DNA from: Actinomycetota bacterium
Lineage (GTDB): Bacteria; Actinomycetota; UBA4738; HRBIN12
Assembly: GCA_035640355.1 (NCBI GenBank)
Contig: DASQWI010000019.1
Coordinates: 1-55,221, forward strand
Reading direction: 5' to 3'
DNA: 55,221 bases
Positions within the stretch are counted from its first letter, which is position 1. Each line of letters starts with the position of its first letter. The position numbers were made by a program, and so were the translations under genes. Under the pieces are notes generated by a model that was given only the letters and a program-made list of their open reading frames with translations, had not been told where the DNA came from and did not search any database. Positions 24,938-33,714 of this stretch are shown one piece after another.

Positions 24938-25309
24938 GTGAGGGTGGGTTCCGAACGCGGCTCGGTCTCGATCGTCGTTGCGTCGATCCTCGCGGCCCTC
25001 GTGGTGCTCTCGCTGGGCGCCGCTGATCTGGCGCGCGTCGTCGCGGTTGCCGCCTCTGCGCAGACCGCCGCCGATTTCACGGCGCTGGCAGCGGCGCAAG
25101 AGCTCGCGTTTCCCTCCGACATCGAGCCCGAGGACGTCGCGCGCGAGTATGCGACCCGGAACGCGGTCACCCTCGTGTCGTGTTCCTGCTCGAAGGACAC
25201 CTTCGAGGCCGTCGTCACCGTGCACGCCGCGGTCGGACCGCTGCTCCTGTTCACCGACGATCGAGTCGTCGAGGCGCGTGCGCGCGCCGTCGTCAATCTG
25301 CCGGCCTGA
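24938..25309 (+). CDS. TadE/TadG-like membrane protein (Rv3654c-type)
   Basis: 123 aa from a GTG with AGGAG 4-5 bases upstream. The N-terminus ERGSVSIVVASILAALVVLS has the pilin-like motif: short basic head then one membrane helix (~residues 11-31), followed by AASAQTAADFTALAAAQELA, typical of the actinobacterial secretion/helicase-neighbourhood TadE-like family. A CSCS cluster and GPLLLFTDDRVVEARARAV end the protein. In mycobacteria the relative is part of the Flp/tad gene set; none of the other tad genes is visible here. Confidence 0.75.
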   Translation: MRVGSERGSVSIVVASILAALVVLSLGAADLARVVAVAASAQTAADFTALAAAQELAFPSDIEPEDVAREYATRNAVTLVSCSCSKDTFEAVVTVHAAVGPLLLFTDDRVVEARARAVVNLPA

Positions 25310-25353
25310 CGGCCGGACGCCCTGACACCGGCCGGGTGTACGATGCCCGGACC

Positions 25354-25749
25354 ATGGCGATGCGAGCAGCCTGGCCGAAACGAGGGAAGCGAGCGCTCCT
25401 CGCGACCGTCGATTACACGTTGGCCAAACGCGCCCTGCTGCGGCAGGTGCGTACGGGTCTGCTCTCGCGTTCTGACATCTGCGACGCTCACCCAGAGCTC
25501 ATGCGCGCGGCTCGCAATGTGGGAGAGAACTCCCGACGCGATTGCCCCGTGTGCGCACAGGCCAAGCTGCGACTCCTCGCGTTCGTGTTCGGCGACGGCC
25601 TGAAGCGGGAGAACGGCCGCGTGTGGCCGCTCGACGTCGGCCTGTCCATGGCCGCCGACCGTCCGGGTTCCTGGTGCTACGTCGTCGAGGTGTGCACCGA
25701 GTGCCAGTGGAACCACTTGTCCGAGGCCTTCGTGGCTCGGGCCGTCTAG
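25354..25749 (+). CDS. DUF5318 family zinc-ribbon-like protein
   Basis: 131 aa from the ATG at 25354. It carries two Cys pairs (CPVCAQAK and CTECQW) that could bind a metal, a conserved RALLRQVRTGLLSRSDICDA segment and GSWCYVVEVCTEC. DUF5318 genes are typically found directly before the class A PBP gene in Actinobacteria, as here. Function unknown; the neighbourhood hints at cell-wall growth. Confidence 0.82.
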   Translation: MAMRAAWPKRGKRALLATVDYTLAKRALLRQVRTGLLSRSDICDAHPELMRAARNVGENSRRDCPVCAQAKLRLLAFVFGDGLKRENGRVWPLDVGLSMAADRPGSWCYVVEVCTECQWNHLSEAFVARAV

Positions 25750-25801
25750 CCGAGAACCCTCGACCGCTACAGCATCGCCACACCGTTTCCGCAGGTCGCA
25801 T

Positions 25802-28033
25802 ATGGGGAAACGTGACGCCGTGGCTACACTCAGGCCTGACGTGGCCGTCGGCACCGAACGGACCCGGACCGGCGCGACGAACGGTCGAAAGCACGCCCCC
25901 CACAAGAAGCGCCCACAGCTGAAGGGGTTCAAAGGCTGGCTGAAGCGCTGGTGGTGGGTGTTCATCGTCGCGCCCGCCGGGGCCTTGCTGCTGGTCCTGC
26001 TGACGCTGATCTGGATCTACTCACGGCTCGAGCTACCCAAGACGCCGCCGCCGCTACAAACGACGTACATCTACGACCGTCACGGCAACCAGATCGCTAC
26101 GCTGCACGCGAGCGTGGACCGAACCATCATCCCGCTCTCCGAGATGCCGAAGCATCTGCGCAACGCGGTGATCTCCGTCGAGGACGGCGGCTTCTACGAC
26201 CATCCGGGGTTCGACCCCGTCGGGATCCTGCGCGCCGGTTGGACGGACCTCGTTCGCCAGGAGGTCGTCCAGGGCGCGTCGACGATCACCCAGCAGCTGG
26301 TGAAGAACGTCTACGCCGGCGAGTACGTAGAGGATCCGGAGACCGGCGACAGCGAGTACGTCGTCCCGGCACGGAACATCGAGCAGAAGATCCGTGAGGT
26401 TCTCCTGGCCGTCAAGGTCGAGCAGCAGTTCAGCAAGGACGAGATCCTGGCCAAGTATCTGAACACCGTGTACTTCGGTCGCGGCGCGTACGGCGCGCAG
26501 GCCGCCGCGCAGACGTACTGGCAGAAGGACGCGAAAGACCTGACGATCCTGGAGTCGGCCACGCTCGCCGGCCTGATCACGAAGCCGTCGCTGTACGACC
26601 CTGTCGACCAGCCAGAGACGGCGCTCGAGCGACGGAACTACGCGCTCGGCCGCATGGTCATCGACGGCTACCTCTCCGAGGAGCGAGCCCAGGCCATGAT
26701 GGACAAGGACGTCAAGGTGAACCCGATCGACATCGGACTCAACTTCTCCGGCAAGCTCGGCTACTTCCTCGACCACACTCGAAGGACGCTGCTCGACCGG
26801 TACGACGACAACGAGGACATCGTGTTCGGCGGCGGCCTCCAGGTGCGAACGACGCTCGACATGCAGATGCAGAACGCGGCCGAAGCCGCGGTCGGCAAGT
26901 ACCTGAACGACGAGAACACGCCCGATGCCGCGCTCGTCGCCATCGACACCCGCACCGGGGGCATCCTCGCCATGTACGGAGGCAAGAACTTCAATCGCGA
27001 GCACACCAACCTCGCGACCGGCCAGGGTGGCACGGGCCGGCAAGCGGGTTCGGCATTCAAGCCGTTCACGCTGCTCGCCGCGCTCGAGCAGGGGTATCCG
27101 CTCACGTCGGGATGGAACGGACCGTCGTCGATCACGATCCAGGATCCGCGTTGCTACACGGACGGCGAGCCGTGGCAGGTATCGAACGCCGGCGACTCGA
27201 CGAGCGGGTACTTCACACTCCTGTCGGCGACGACCAACTCCGTCAACACCGTGTACGCACAGATCGCGCCGGCCGTCGGCCCCGAGGCCGTCGTCGACGT
27301 GGCCCACCGAATGGGGATCCGCTCGGAGCTTCAGCCCGTCTGCTCGATCGCGATCGGCACGCAGGAGGTCAACCCGCTCGAGATGGCGAGCGCGTATGCG
27401 ACGCTCGCCTCGCGCGGGGAGTATCACCGGCCGACGCCGCTGCTTCGCGTCGAGGACCCGAACGGCGAGACGACCTCGATCCGGGAGAACGGTAAGCAAG
27501 TCATCGACCGAAACGATGTCGACCTGGCCACCTCGGCGCTCCAGACCGTCATCTCCAGCGGGACCGGGACGAACGCGATCATCCCGTGGCCGGCCGCGGG
27601 CAAGACCGGGACGAACCAGGAGTTCCGAGACGCCTGGTTCTGCGGATACACCGTGCAGATCGCGACGTGCGTGTGGGTCGGATACGCCGAGGCACAGATC
27701 GAGCTGTACAACGTGGAGGGCTACTCGGTCGTGTACGGGGGAACGCTCCCGGCGCTCATCTGGCACGACTTCATGCTCTCCGCTATGGAGGGCATGCGCG
27801 TTCGCGAGTTCGCCACGCCGACGACCGAGGGGTACACGCAGAGTCCGCCCACCCCGGTCTCCTCGCCGCAGCCCTCGCCGACCGTGACCGAGACGCCCGA
27901 GCCGGAGCCAACGAAGGAGCCCAAGCCCGAGCCCACACAGGAGCCGCTGCCCCAACCGACCCAGACGCCGGCGCCGACGGGACCGACCGGAGCGAGCGGG
28001 GCAACCGGGGCGTTACCGAGCCCGACTCCCTAG
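25802..28033 (+). CDS. ponA: Class A penicillin-binding protein (transglycosylase-transpeptidase)
   Basis: 743 aa. A basic cytoplasmic tail and membrane helix (~residues 49-72, WWWVFIVAPAGALLLVLLTL) precede a GT51 domain (VEDGGFYDHPGFDPVG with catalytic Glu, GASTITQQLVKN, LAKYLNTVYFGRGAYG) and a transpeptidase domain with SxxK in GSAFKPF, SxN in TTNSVN and KTG in GKTGTNQEF. It ends in a Pro/Thr/Glu-rich tail (PEPTKEPKPEP) and a collagen-like GPTGASGATGA. It polymerises and cross-links peptidoglycan outside the membrane. It follows DUF5318 by 52 bp. Confidence 0.95.
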   Translation: MGKRDAVATLRPDVAVGTERTRTGATNGRKHAPHKKRPQLKGFKGWLKRWWWVFIVAPAGALLLVLLTLIWIYSRLELPKTPPPLQTTYIYDRHGNQIATLHASVDRTIIPLSEMPKHLRNAVISVEDGGFYDHPGFDPVGILRAGWTDLVRQEVVQGASTITQQLVKNVYAGEYVEDPETGDSEYVVPARNIEQKIREVLLAVKVEQQFSKDEILAKYLNTVYFGRGAYGAQAAAQTYWQKDAKDLTILESATLAGLITKPSLYDPVDQPETALERRNYALGRMVIDGYLSEERAQAMMDKDVKVNPIDIGLNFSGKLGYFLDHTRRTLLDRYDDNEDIVFGGGLQVRTTLDMQMQNAAEAAVGKYLNDENTPDAALVAIDTRTGGILAMYGGKNFNREHTNLATGQGGTGRQAGSAFKPFTLLAALEQGYPLTSGWNGPSSITIQDPRCYTDGEPWQVSNAGDSTSGYFTLLSATTNSVNTVYAQIAPAVGPEAVVDVAHRMGIRSELQPVCSIAIGTQEVNPLEMASAYATLASRGEYHRPTPLLRVEDPNGETTSIRENGKQVIDRNDVDLATSALQTVISSGTGTNAIIPWPAAGKTGTNQEFRDAWFCGYTVQIATCVWVGYAEAQIELYNVEGYSVVYGGTLPALIWHDFMLSAMEGMRVREFATPTTEGYTQSPPTPVSSPQPSPTVTETPEPEPTKEPKPEPTQEPLPQPTQTPAPTGPTGASGATGALPSPTP

Positions 28034-28058
28034 GGCTGGTACGGCTTCGGGTAGGGCC

Positions 28059-30179
28059 CTACGAGGCCTCGCCGACCGAGAACTCTCTCGGCCCCGGGAC
28101 GGCGTCGAGGGGCAACGTCGCGAGCACCGTGGTGCCCTTGCCGATCGTCGAGTGCACCATGAACGTGCCGTTGGCGAGCTCCACGCGCTCGCGCATCGAC
28201 GCCAACCCGACCCGCCCCATCTGAAGGTACTCGCGTGCCCTGGTCGAGTCGAAGCCGATCCCGTCGTCCGCGATCTCGATCCGCAGCTGTCCGGCCACGG
28301 CCTCGACGGTCGCCGTCACCGACGTCGGCTGCGCGTGTTTCGCGCTGTTCGACAACGCCTCCTGGACGATCCGAAACGCCAGCGTCTCGAGATCTTGTGG
28401 GATGTCGGCCATCTCCTTGCCGACGAACTCCGCGCGGACGCCGCTGTCGCGTCCGTGCTTGTCGAGCGTCTCGCGGAGCGCTGGTATCAGTCCCCGCTCC
28501 TCGAGCAACGGTGGCCGCAGCCCGGACATCAGGCGGCGCAGGTTGTCTGCCTCTTCCGACAGCTCTCGTCGAACCTTGGACAGGACCTCGACGCCGTCCT
28601 CGGTCTCGCCTGCTCTGAGCATGAGCAGCACGGCCTCGAGGGACAGCGACGCGGCCGAGACACCCTGCACCGGGCCATCGTGCAGGTCGCGCGCGATGCG
28701 GTTGCGTTCGCTCTCGATCGCCGCGTTGGTCCGGCGCATGATCCGGGTGCGGTCCTCGTCGCGATCCTGCAGGAACTTGAACAGCGAGCGGATCGTCTGG
28801 TCCGCCACTCGGGCCGGCGTGACGTCGCGCACGAGGAGCAGGCGTCGCGGTGGATCGCCGGGGATCTCCGACATGCGCGCCTCGACGTACACCGCGTGGC
28901 CTTCGCGGTGCAGCGTCCCCTGACCCGTCGCCGGAAGCGCGCCGAAGGACTCGTCAGCGTCGATGGACCCCGCGAGCGCCGTCCACGCCTGCCCTTCCAC
29001 GAGCGACTGCGGGAGTTCGATCATCCGGCAGAACGCGCCGTTCGCTCGGACGATCACGTCCGAGTCGTCGAGCTCGACGATGCCGTCGACGGCCGCCTCG
29101 AAGACCGTGCGAAGGCGCTCCTCGGACTCGCGGAGTGTCTCGTTCGCTCGCTGCAGGCGCGCCAGCGCCTTGTCTGTCTCCCGCAGCGCGCTTTCCTTCT
29201 GCTCGAGCGCGTCTTGCACGGCACGCTGCGAATGCGTCCCGCGGACCTGGTTGACGAGGATCCTTACGCCGATGCCGACGGCGAGGATGGCGATCAATCC
29301 CGATGCCTGGACGGGTCCCACGTGGCCCTCGATCTCGTAGGTCGCGACGAACCCGAGGGCGGCGCACGCCGTCGTCACCGACAGCGTCGTGAGGAGGGCA
29401 CGTCCGTACCGCGTGGGTCGTTCGGGCGCGTACTCGTACACGCCGCGGGGAACCACAGTGATCAGCAAAGCGATGAACAGGCTGGAGAGCGCGATCGGGA
29501 CGTCGATCTCGGCGCGGCCGGGCTCGAACGAGCCCTCGACCCAGTCGCCGGCGAACGTCAGCACGGCCGATGCCGCGCCGGCAACGGCGGCGAACATTCC
29601 GACGTGCGGGGCCGACGGTAGCCACATGGCGAGCGCGCCGTACGAGCAGAACGCCGCGGCGGCGCTCGCGGCGAGCTGGGCTGCCGCGAGCGAGACGCCG
29701 ACGTCGGCGTTCGCCGGCCGGATGATCAGGTACACGATCGTGCCCACCGCCGCGGTGATCAGCGCGACGTCGGCCGCGATCTCACGGCGCGTGTCGCGGT
29801 CGACGTGACTGCGGAACTCCTGGACGACCGGGACCAAGAACAAAACGGCGACGGCTCCGAACACGATGTCGAGTGGCGACGGCTGCATCGGCGACGTGCC
29901 TCGTACGTCGATGATGGCGAACGAGACGCCGAGCGCGGCCAGCCCGAGCACACCGAATCCGAGCCATCTCGCTGTCCGCCACGCGCGCGGCCGACGCGCT
30001 CTCGCGAAGATCGCCGTCGCGGCGAGAACGCACGATCCCGCGACGATCGTTCCCGGCGCGCCGTCGGTCGAACGGATGTCGGTCGGAGCGACCGTATATG
30101 CGAGCGCCACGCCGACGCCGGCCAGCAGAAGGACCGACGGAACGATCCAGACGTGCGAGCGGATGGACCGCGTGGACAT
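28059..30179 (-). CDS. NarL-family sensor histidine kinase with multi-helix membrane sensor and PAS domain
   Basis: 706 aa from ATG 30179, or 721 aa from GTG 30224; neither has a clear ribosome-binding site, and the first helix begins right after the inner start. About eight N-terminal membrane helices (residues ~8-295) lead to a helical linker, a PAS domain (~340-450, RLRTVFEAAVDGIVELDDSD), a HisKA_3 box (RIARDLHDGPVQGVSA, His in RDLHD) and an HATPase domain (EIADDGIGFDSTR, RVGLASMRERVE). It phosphorylates the response regulator encoded just upstream. Convergent with ponA, 25 bp apart. Signal unknown. Confidence 0.9.
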   Translation of the reverse strand: MSTRSIRSHVWIVPSVLLLAGVGVALAYTVAPTDIRSTDGAPGTIVAGSCVLAATAIFARARRPRAWRTARWLGFGVLGLAALGVSFAIIDVRGTSPMQPSPLDIVFGAVAVLFLVPVVQEFRSHVDRDTRREIAADVALITAAVGTIVYLIIRPANADVGVSLAAAQLAASAAAAFCSYGALAMWLPSAPHVGMFAAVAGAASAVLTFAGDWVEGSFEPGRAEIDVPIALSSLFIALLITVVPRGVYEYAPERPTRYGRALLTTLSVTTACAALGFVATYEIEGHVGPVQASGLIAILAVGIGVRILVNQVRGTHSQRAVQDALEQKESALRETDKALARLQRANETLRESEERLRTVFEAAVDGIVELDDSDVIVRANGAFCRMIELPQSLVEGQAWTALAGSIDADESFGALPATGQGTLHREGHAVYVEARMSEIPGDPPRRLLLVRDVTPARVADQTIRSLFKFLQDRDEDRTRIMRRTNAAIESERNRIARDLHDGPVQGVSAASLSLEAVLLMLRAGETEDGVEVLSKVRRELSEEADNLRRLMSGLRPPLLEERGLIPALRETLDKHGRDSGVRAEFVGKEMADIPQDLETLAFRIVQEALSNSAKHAQPTSVTATVEAVAGQLRIEIADDGIGFDSTRAREYLQMGRVGLASMRERVELANGTFMVHSTIGKGTTVLATLPLDAVPGPREFSVGEAS

Positions 30180-30323
30180 GATCAAGCCGTCATCATCGCG
30201 CAGCGCCGATGCCGACTCCATCACCCGGGATGGTGGCCTGGCGCAAGGAGCGACCTACGCCGGACGGCCGGTTGCTGTAGCGTGGAGGGCGATCGGTCGA
30301 CACCCCGGAGAGGGGACCCGGTC

Positions 30324-30962
30324 TTACTCGATAAGGCGCCGGCGGAGCGCTTCGGCCACGGCCGCCGTTCGGTCGGACGCGCCGAGCTTCTCGAAGATGT
30401 GCTCCAGGTGTGTCTTGACGGTGTCTGGGGAGATGTACAGGCGCTCGGCGATGTCGCGGTTGGTGTGGCCGAACGCGAGAAGCTGCAGCACCTCGATCTC
30501 GCGAGCGGTGAGCGTCTCGGCGCGGCGGTCGCGTTCCTTCGCCTGAGAGAGCTCCTCGGCGAGGGCGACGACGAGCTGCGGGTCGATCACCATATTCCCG
30601 CCGGCGACCAGTCGAACGGTCTGGATGAGATGCTCGGCGTCTCGGGCCTTCAGGACGTAGCCACGTGCTCCCGAGCGAACCGCCTCGACGACGAACTGCC
30701 TGTCGTCGTAGGCGGTCAGCATGATGACGCCGACCTTGGGGAACTTGTCACGGATCCGGCGTGCGGCCTCGAGACCGTCCATCTCGGGCATCCGGATGTC
30801 CACCAGCGCGATGTCCGGAGCCTCGCGCTCGATCATGTCGACGAGCTCGCTGCCGTTGGCGGCCTCGCCCACGACCTCGATGCCGTCCGCCATGTCCAGA
30901 TACCGCCGGAGGCCCTGCCTGACCAGGGAATGGTCGTCCGCGATAGCCACTCGAATCGCCAA
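30324..30962 (-). CDS. NarL/FixJ-family response regulator
   Basis: 212 aa. Receiver domain: RVAIADDHSLVRQGLRRYL with paired acids, phospho-acceptor Asp in IALVDIRMPEMDG, and LKARD near the end. DNA-binding LuxR domain: LTAREIEVLQLLAFGHTNRD and SPDTVKTHLEHIFEKLGASD. Together with the kinase that follows 100-144 bp downstream it forms a typical two-component pair; the regulator gene comes first. Its target genes are not evident. Confidence 0.93.
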   Translation of the reverse strand: MAIRVAIADDHSLVRQGLRRYLDMADGIEVVGEAANGSELVDMIEREAPDIALVDIRMPEMDGLEAARRIRDKFPKVGVIMLTAYDDRQFVVEAVRSGARGYVLKARDAEHLIQTVRLVAGGNMVIDPQLVVALAEELSQAKERDRRAETLTAREIEVLQLLAFGHTNRDIAERLYISPDTVKTHLEHIFEKLGASDRTAAVAEALRRRLIE

Positions 30963-31028
30963 ACTGTGCCTCCATCGAGCTCCGCCGCACGGCAGAGCGG
31001 GTCAATCCTATATGTCGCGCCCTATGGA

Positions 31029-32237
31029 TCAGAACACGTAGTACCAGTTCACCGTGAGCACCGAGAGGAGCCCGATTCCGCACGTACCGATCGCCGCGAG
31101 CGCCAGTGCCGGCACGCGACGGCGTTCCACCACCTCAGCGGCGGCCCAGAACGCCGGGAAGACGACGAGCACGAACCGCGGCATCGACATGAGCGTTCGG
31201 TCCTCGAAGACGAACGACAACGGGATCAGCAGCGTGACCAGGAGGTACACGCCGTACGACGGCCGGGAGCGAGCGAGAGCGTATGCGGCCGCCGCCAGGA
31301 ACGGGATGACGATCAGCCAGTCGAGCAACCAGTACCCGCCGTTCGTGTCGCCGACATACCGAAATGCCGTGCGCGTTCCCTCCCACAGCGATGCCCACGG
31401 CCACGAGAACGTGCGCTCCCAGCTTTGCTGTGTATGCAGCGGCGCGAGAAGGTCGCCGGCGCGGAGCTCCCACGAACCCAGGTAGGCGAGCGTTCCGCCG
31501 GCCGTGGCGACGGCGGCGAGCAGGCCCGGCCACGCCCTGCCCCGTCCCTCGGCGCGCTGATGAAGCGCTTCGATCGCGATTGCCGGGGCGAGAGCTATCC
31601 CCACGCTCCGGGTCAGCGCGGCGAGCGCTCCGGCGATGCCGGCGCCCACCCAACTGCCTCGACGGGCGAACCAGAACGCGGCGACGGCGAGCAACAGGAA
31701 CAGCGACTCGGAGTACGGCATGAGGAAGAAGAAGGAGGTCGGGAAGAAGGCGAGGAGCACAACGGTGGCCCGGGCTCGGCGCTCGTCGTACTCGAGATCG
31801 GTAAGGAGATAGGTGACGACGAGCGCGGCCAGGAACGCGAGGTTCGAGACCACCAAGGCGGCTCCGAACGGGTGACCGCCGGCGACGAACGACACCGCGC
31901 GGACGACGAGCGGGAACAGCGGGAAGAAGGCCGCGCTGCCGTCTCCGAGGCGATATCCCTCGTCCGCGATCCGCAGGAACCACAGCGCGTCGAATCGCTC
32001 CCATGCCGTGAACAGGTTGTGCCACCCCGGCTCGGCGATCGGTGCGGGCCATCCGGGTACGCCGACCGGATCGAGCGCCGGCACCAGTCCGACGGCAACC
32101 ACGCCCACCACGAGCGTGAGGAGCCGGAGGAGGAGAAAGACGAGGGCGCAGTAGCGAATGACGGAGAGCAGGTGCGCTCTTTGGTCGCGGATCGCCGCGA
32201 CCAACACCACCCTGTCCCGCCGTTCCTTCGTTCTCAC
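31029..32237 (-). CDS. PIG-V-like (Gpi18-type) polyprenol-dependent mannosyltransferase
   Basis: 402 aa from a GTG that overlaps the upstream stop as GTGA. About ten membrane helices; the early lumenal loop AWERFDALWFLRIADEGYRL carries the W-D-a-l-W/H-Y pattern of the PIG-V/GT76 family, followed by AAFFPLFPLVVRA and LLAFFPTSFFFLMPYSESLF. The family transfers mannose from a polyprenyl phosphate donor on the outer face of the membrane. The acceptor is unknown; a cell-envelope glycolipid is likely. Second gene of a two-gene operon with the GT87-like gene. Confidence 0.85.
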   Translation of the reverse strand: MRTKERRDRVVLVAAIRDQRAHLLSVIRYCALVFLLLRLLTLVVGVVAVGLVPALDPVGVPGWPAPIAEPGWHNLFTAWERFDALWFLRIADEGYRLGDGSAAFFPLFPLVVRAVSFVAGGHPFGAALVVSNLAFLAALVVTYLLTDLEYDERRARATVVLLAFFPTSFFFLMPYSESLFLLLAVAAFWFARRGSWVGAGIAGALAALTRSVGIALAPAIAIEALHQRAEGRGRAWPGLLAAVATAGGTLAYLGSWELRAGDLLAPLHTQQSWERTFSWPWASLWEGTRTAFRYVGDTNGGYWLLDWLIVIPFLAAAAYALARSRPSYGVYLLVTLLIPLSFVFEDRTLMSMPRFVLVVFPAFWAAAEVVERRRVPALALAAIGTCGIGLLSVLTVNWYYVF

Positions 32238-33469
32238 GTCGTTACACCTGCGAATGCGTGTTCGGGCAGCGCGGCCGCAACCGGTGCCGGCTCGCGACGG
32301 CGTACCCAGGCGACCAGGCACGCGACCAGGATCAGCGCGCGGACGAGGACGGCGAGCTCGAACGCGCCGAACGGCGTTCCCTCGAACCCTGTGAGCTCGG
32401 CGAACCACCAGAACCTCGTTACGAAGACCGCGACGTCGGCTGCCTCGAAGGCGGCGAACAGGCGCAGATCGGGCAAGGCGAGTGCGAACCAGGGGAGCAG
32501 CCACAGGCTGTACTGCGGTGAGTAGACCTTGTTGGAGAGCAGGAACAGGACCAGGATCGGGAAGCCGAGCGTCCACCGAGCCATCCCCGGGTCGCGCGCC
32601 GCCTTCCACCGCCACACGACGGCCACGAGCGTGACGAAGATCAGGAGCGACAGCGCGTTGATGATGCGTGTCCCACCGCACGGGTACTCCCCTCCGACGC
32701 GGTGACACGCGATGAGCCACAGGCTGTCCCAGTCGGTGGGGCGCTCCGCGTTGAACCGGAAGAACTCCCACCAGCCGCCCGGTGCGGCGATCACGAACGG
32801 CACGTTCACGATCGCCCACGCGGCGGCCGCCGCCCAGACGAGGTGGATCCCTCGGTCGGGCTCGCGTGAACGGAACCGTCCGGCCATGAAGGGCACGACG
32901 AGGAGCGCCGGATAGAGCTTGGTGGCCGCCCCGAGCCCAAGCAGTGCCCCCGCGGCCACGTCCCTGCGCCTCAGGTATAGGAGCGTCCCGGCCGTGGCGA
33001 ACGACACCGCGAGCAGGTCCCAGTTGACGAAGGCGTAGATGAGCAGCGTCGGCGCGAGCGCGAAGTACATCGCGCGCCCGCCGACCATCAGGTACAGGCA
33101 GAGCGTCGTGACGAACGCCGCGATCGTGAGCAAGCCGACGTTGGCGGTGAAGAACGGCCCCACGTCCGGTCCCGAGACCCACGCGGTGAGCCGCATCGCC
33201 CACATCGACAGGACGGGGTACTCGTCGCACGCGCCCGGCTGCGTCTCCTCGCACGCCTCGAGGAAGGGCAGCCGATCCCCGGTCAATTCCTCCGCGCGGA
33301 GAAGGGGGACGATGTCGCTGTAGCAAAGCCTCGTGTACTGACGGCCATCCGCCCAGTCGCCCGACGCGCAGGGCGCCTTGACGGCGAACCCTGCCGCCAG
33401 CGTCCCGGCGAGCGCTGCGAGAACGAGGCCCAGACCTATCTGTCGTACGGCGGTCGGCACCGAGCGCAT
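32234..33469 (-). CDS. GT87 (DUF2029) family polyprenol-dependent glycosyltransferase
   Basis: 411 aa from ATG 33469 (MRSVPTAVRQIGLG); the frame is open upstream but with non-conserved Arg/Pro-rich content. Multi-pass membrane protein; the loop CDEYPVLSMWAMRLTAWVSG has the conserved D/E-Y-P of GT87, and FVNWDLLAVSFATAGTLLYL and LLGLGAATKLYPALLVVPFM are characteristic. In Corynebacteriales relatives build arabinan or mannan. The two adjacent polyprenol-type transferases suggest a shared outer-face glycan. Confidence 0.86.
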   Translation of the reverse strand: MRSVPTAVRQIGLGLVLAALAGTLAAGFAVKAPCASGDWADGRQYTRLCYSDIVPLLRAEELTGDRLPFLEACEETQPGACDEYPVLSMWAMRLTAWVSGPDVGPFFTANVGLLTIAAFVTTLCLYLMVGGRAMYFALAPTLLIYAFVNWDLLAVSFATAGTLLYLRRRDVAAGALLGLGAATKLYPALLVVPFMAGRFRSREPDRGIHLVWAAAAAWAIVNVPFVIAAPGGWWEFFRFNAERPTDWDSLWLIACHRVGGEYPCGGTRIINALSLLIFVTLVAVVWRWKAARDPGMARWTLGFPILVLFLLSNKVYSPQYSLWLLPWFALALPDLRLFAAFEAADVAVFVTRFWWFAELTGFEGTPFGAFELAVLVRALILVACLVAWVRRREPAPVAAALPEHAFAGVTT

Positions 33470-33714
33470 CTTCGCATCGCAAGGGCGATCGGTCGGCGCG
33501 CCGCGCCTGGGTGCGTACAGCGGGGCCGCCGAGGGGGTGGCGACCCCGCCGTACCGGTTCGGACGGGCCGATGGCCCGTTCCGGCGCGGGCGACACCTGA
33601 GCGCCACCCGCGAGGCGCGCTGGAGCAGTGGATCGGCAGGTCGCCACGGTGCGCGAATGGCCCGATCGGGTGGTCTTCGCCTACGCCGTCGCGGCCGTGT
33701 TTCTTCGGCGCGTC
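33470..33714. terminator. panB-GT87 intergenic spacer with two GC-rich hairpins
   Basis: In the 245 bp after panB (minus strand), a long stem lies at 33560-33569/33573-33583 (CGGACGGGCC with GGCCCGTTCCG, one bulge, 3-nt loop). A second GC-rich hairpin is centred at about 33530 (GCGGGG...CCCCGC). No U-tract follows either, so this is at best a non-canonical terminator for panB; the stems may be structured leader RNA of the GT87 operon instead. Confidence 0.4.

Noticed and set aside
26054-27955. Long minus-strand open frame opposite ponA, and similar long frames opposite clpB, the histidine kinase and others
   Set aside because: High-GC shadow frames with no motif or ribosome-binding site; the plus-strand gene is certain.
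28051-28062. 12-bp perfect palindrome GTAGGGCCCTAC between ponA and the kinase gene
   Set aside because: No loop or T-tract for a terminator, overlaps the end of the kinase gene, and a short GC palindrome is expected by chance in this composition.
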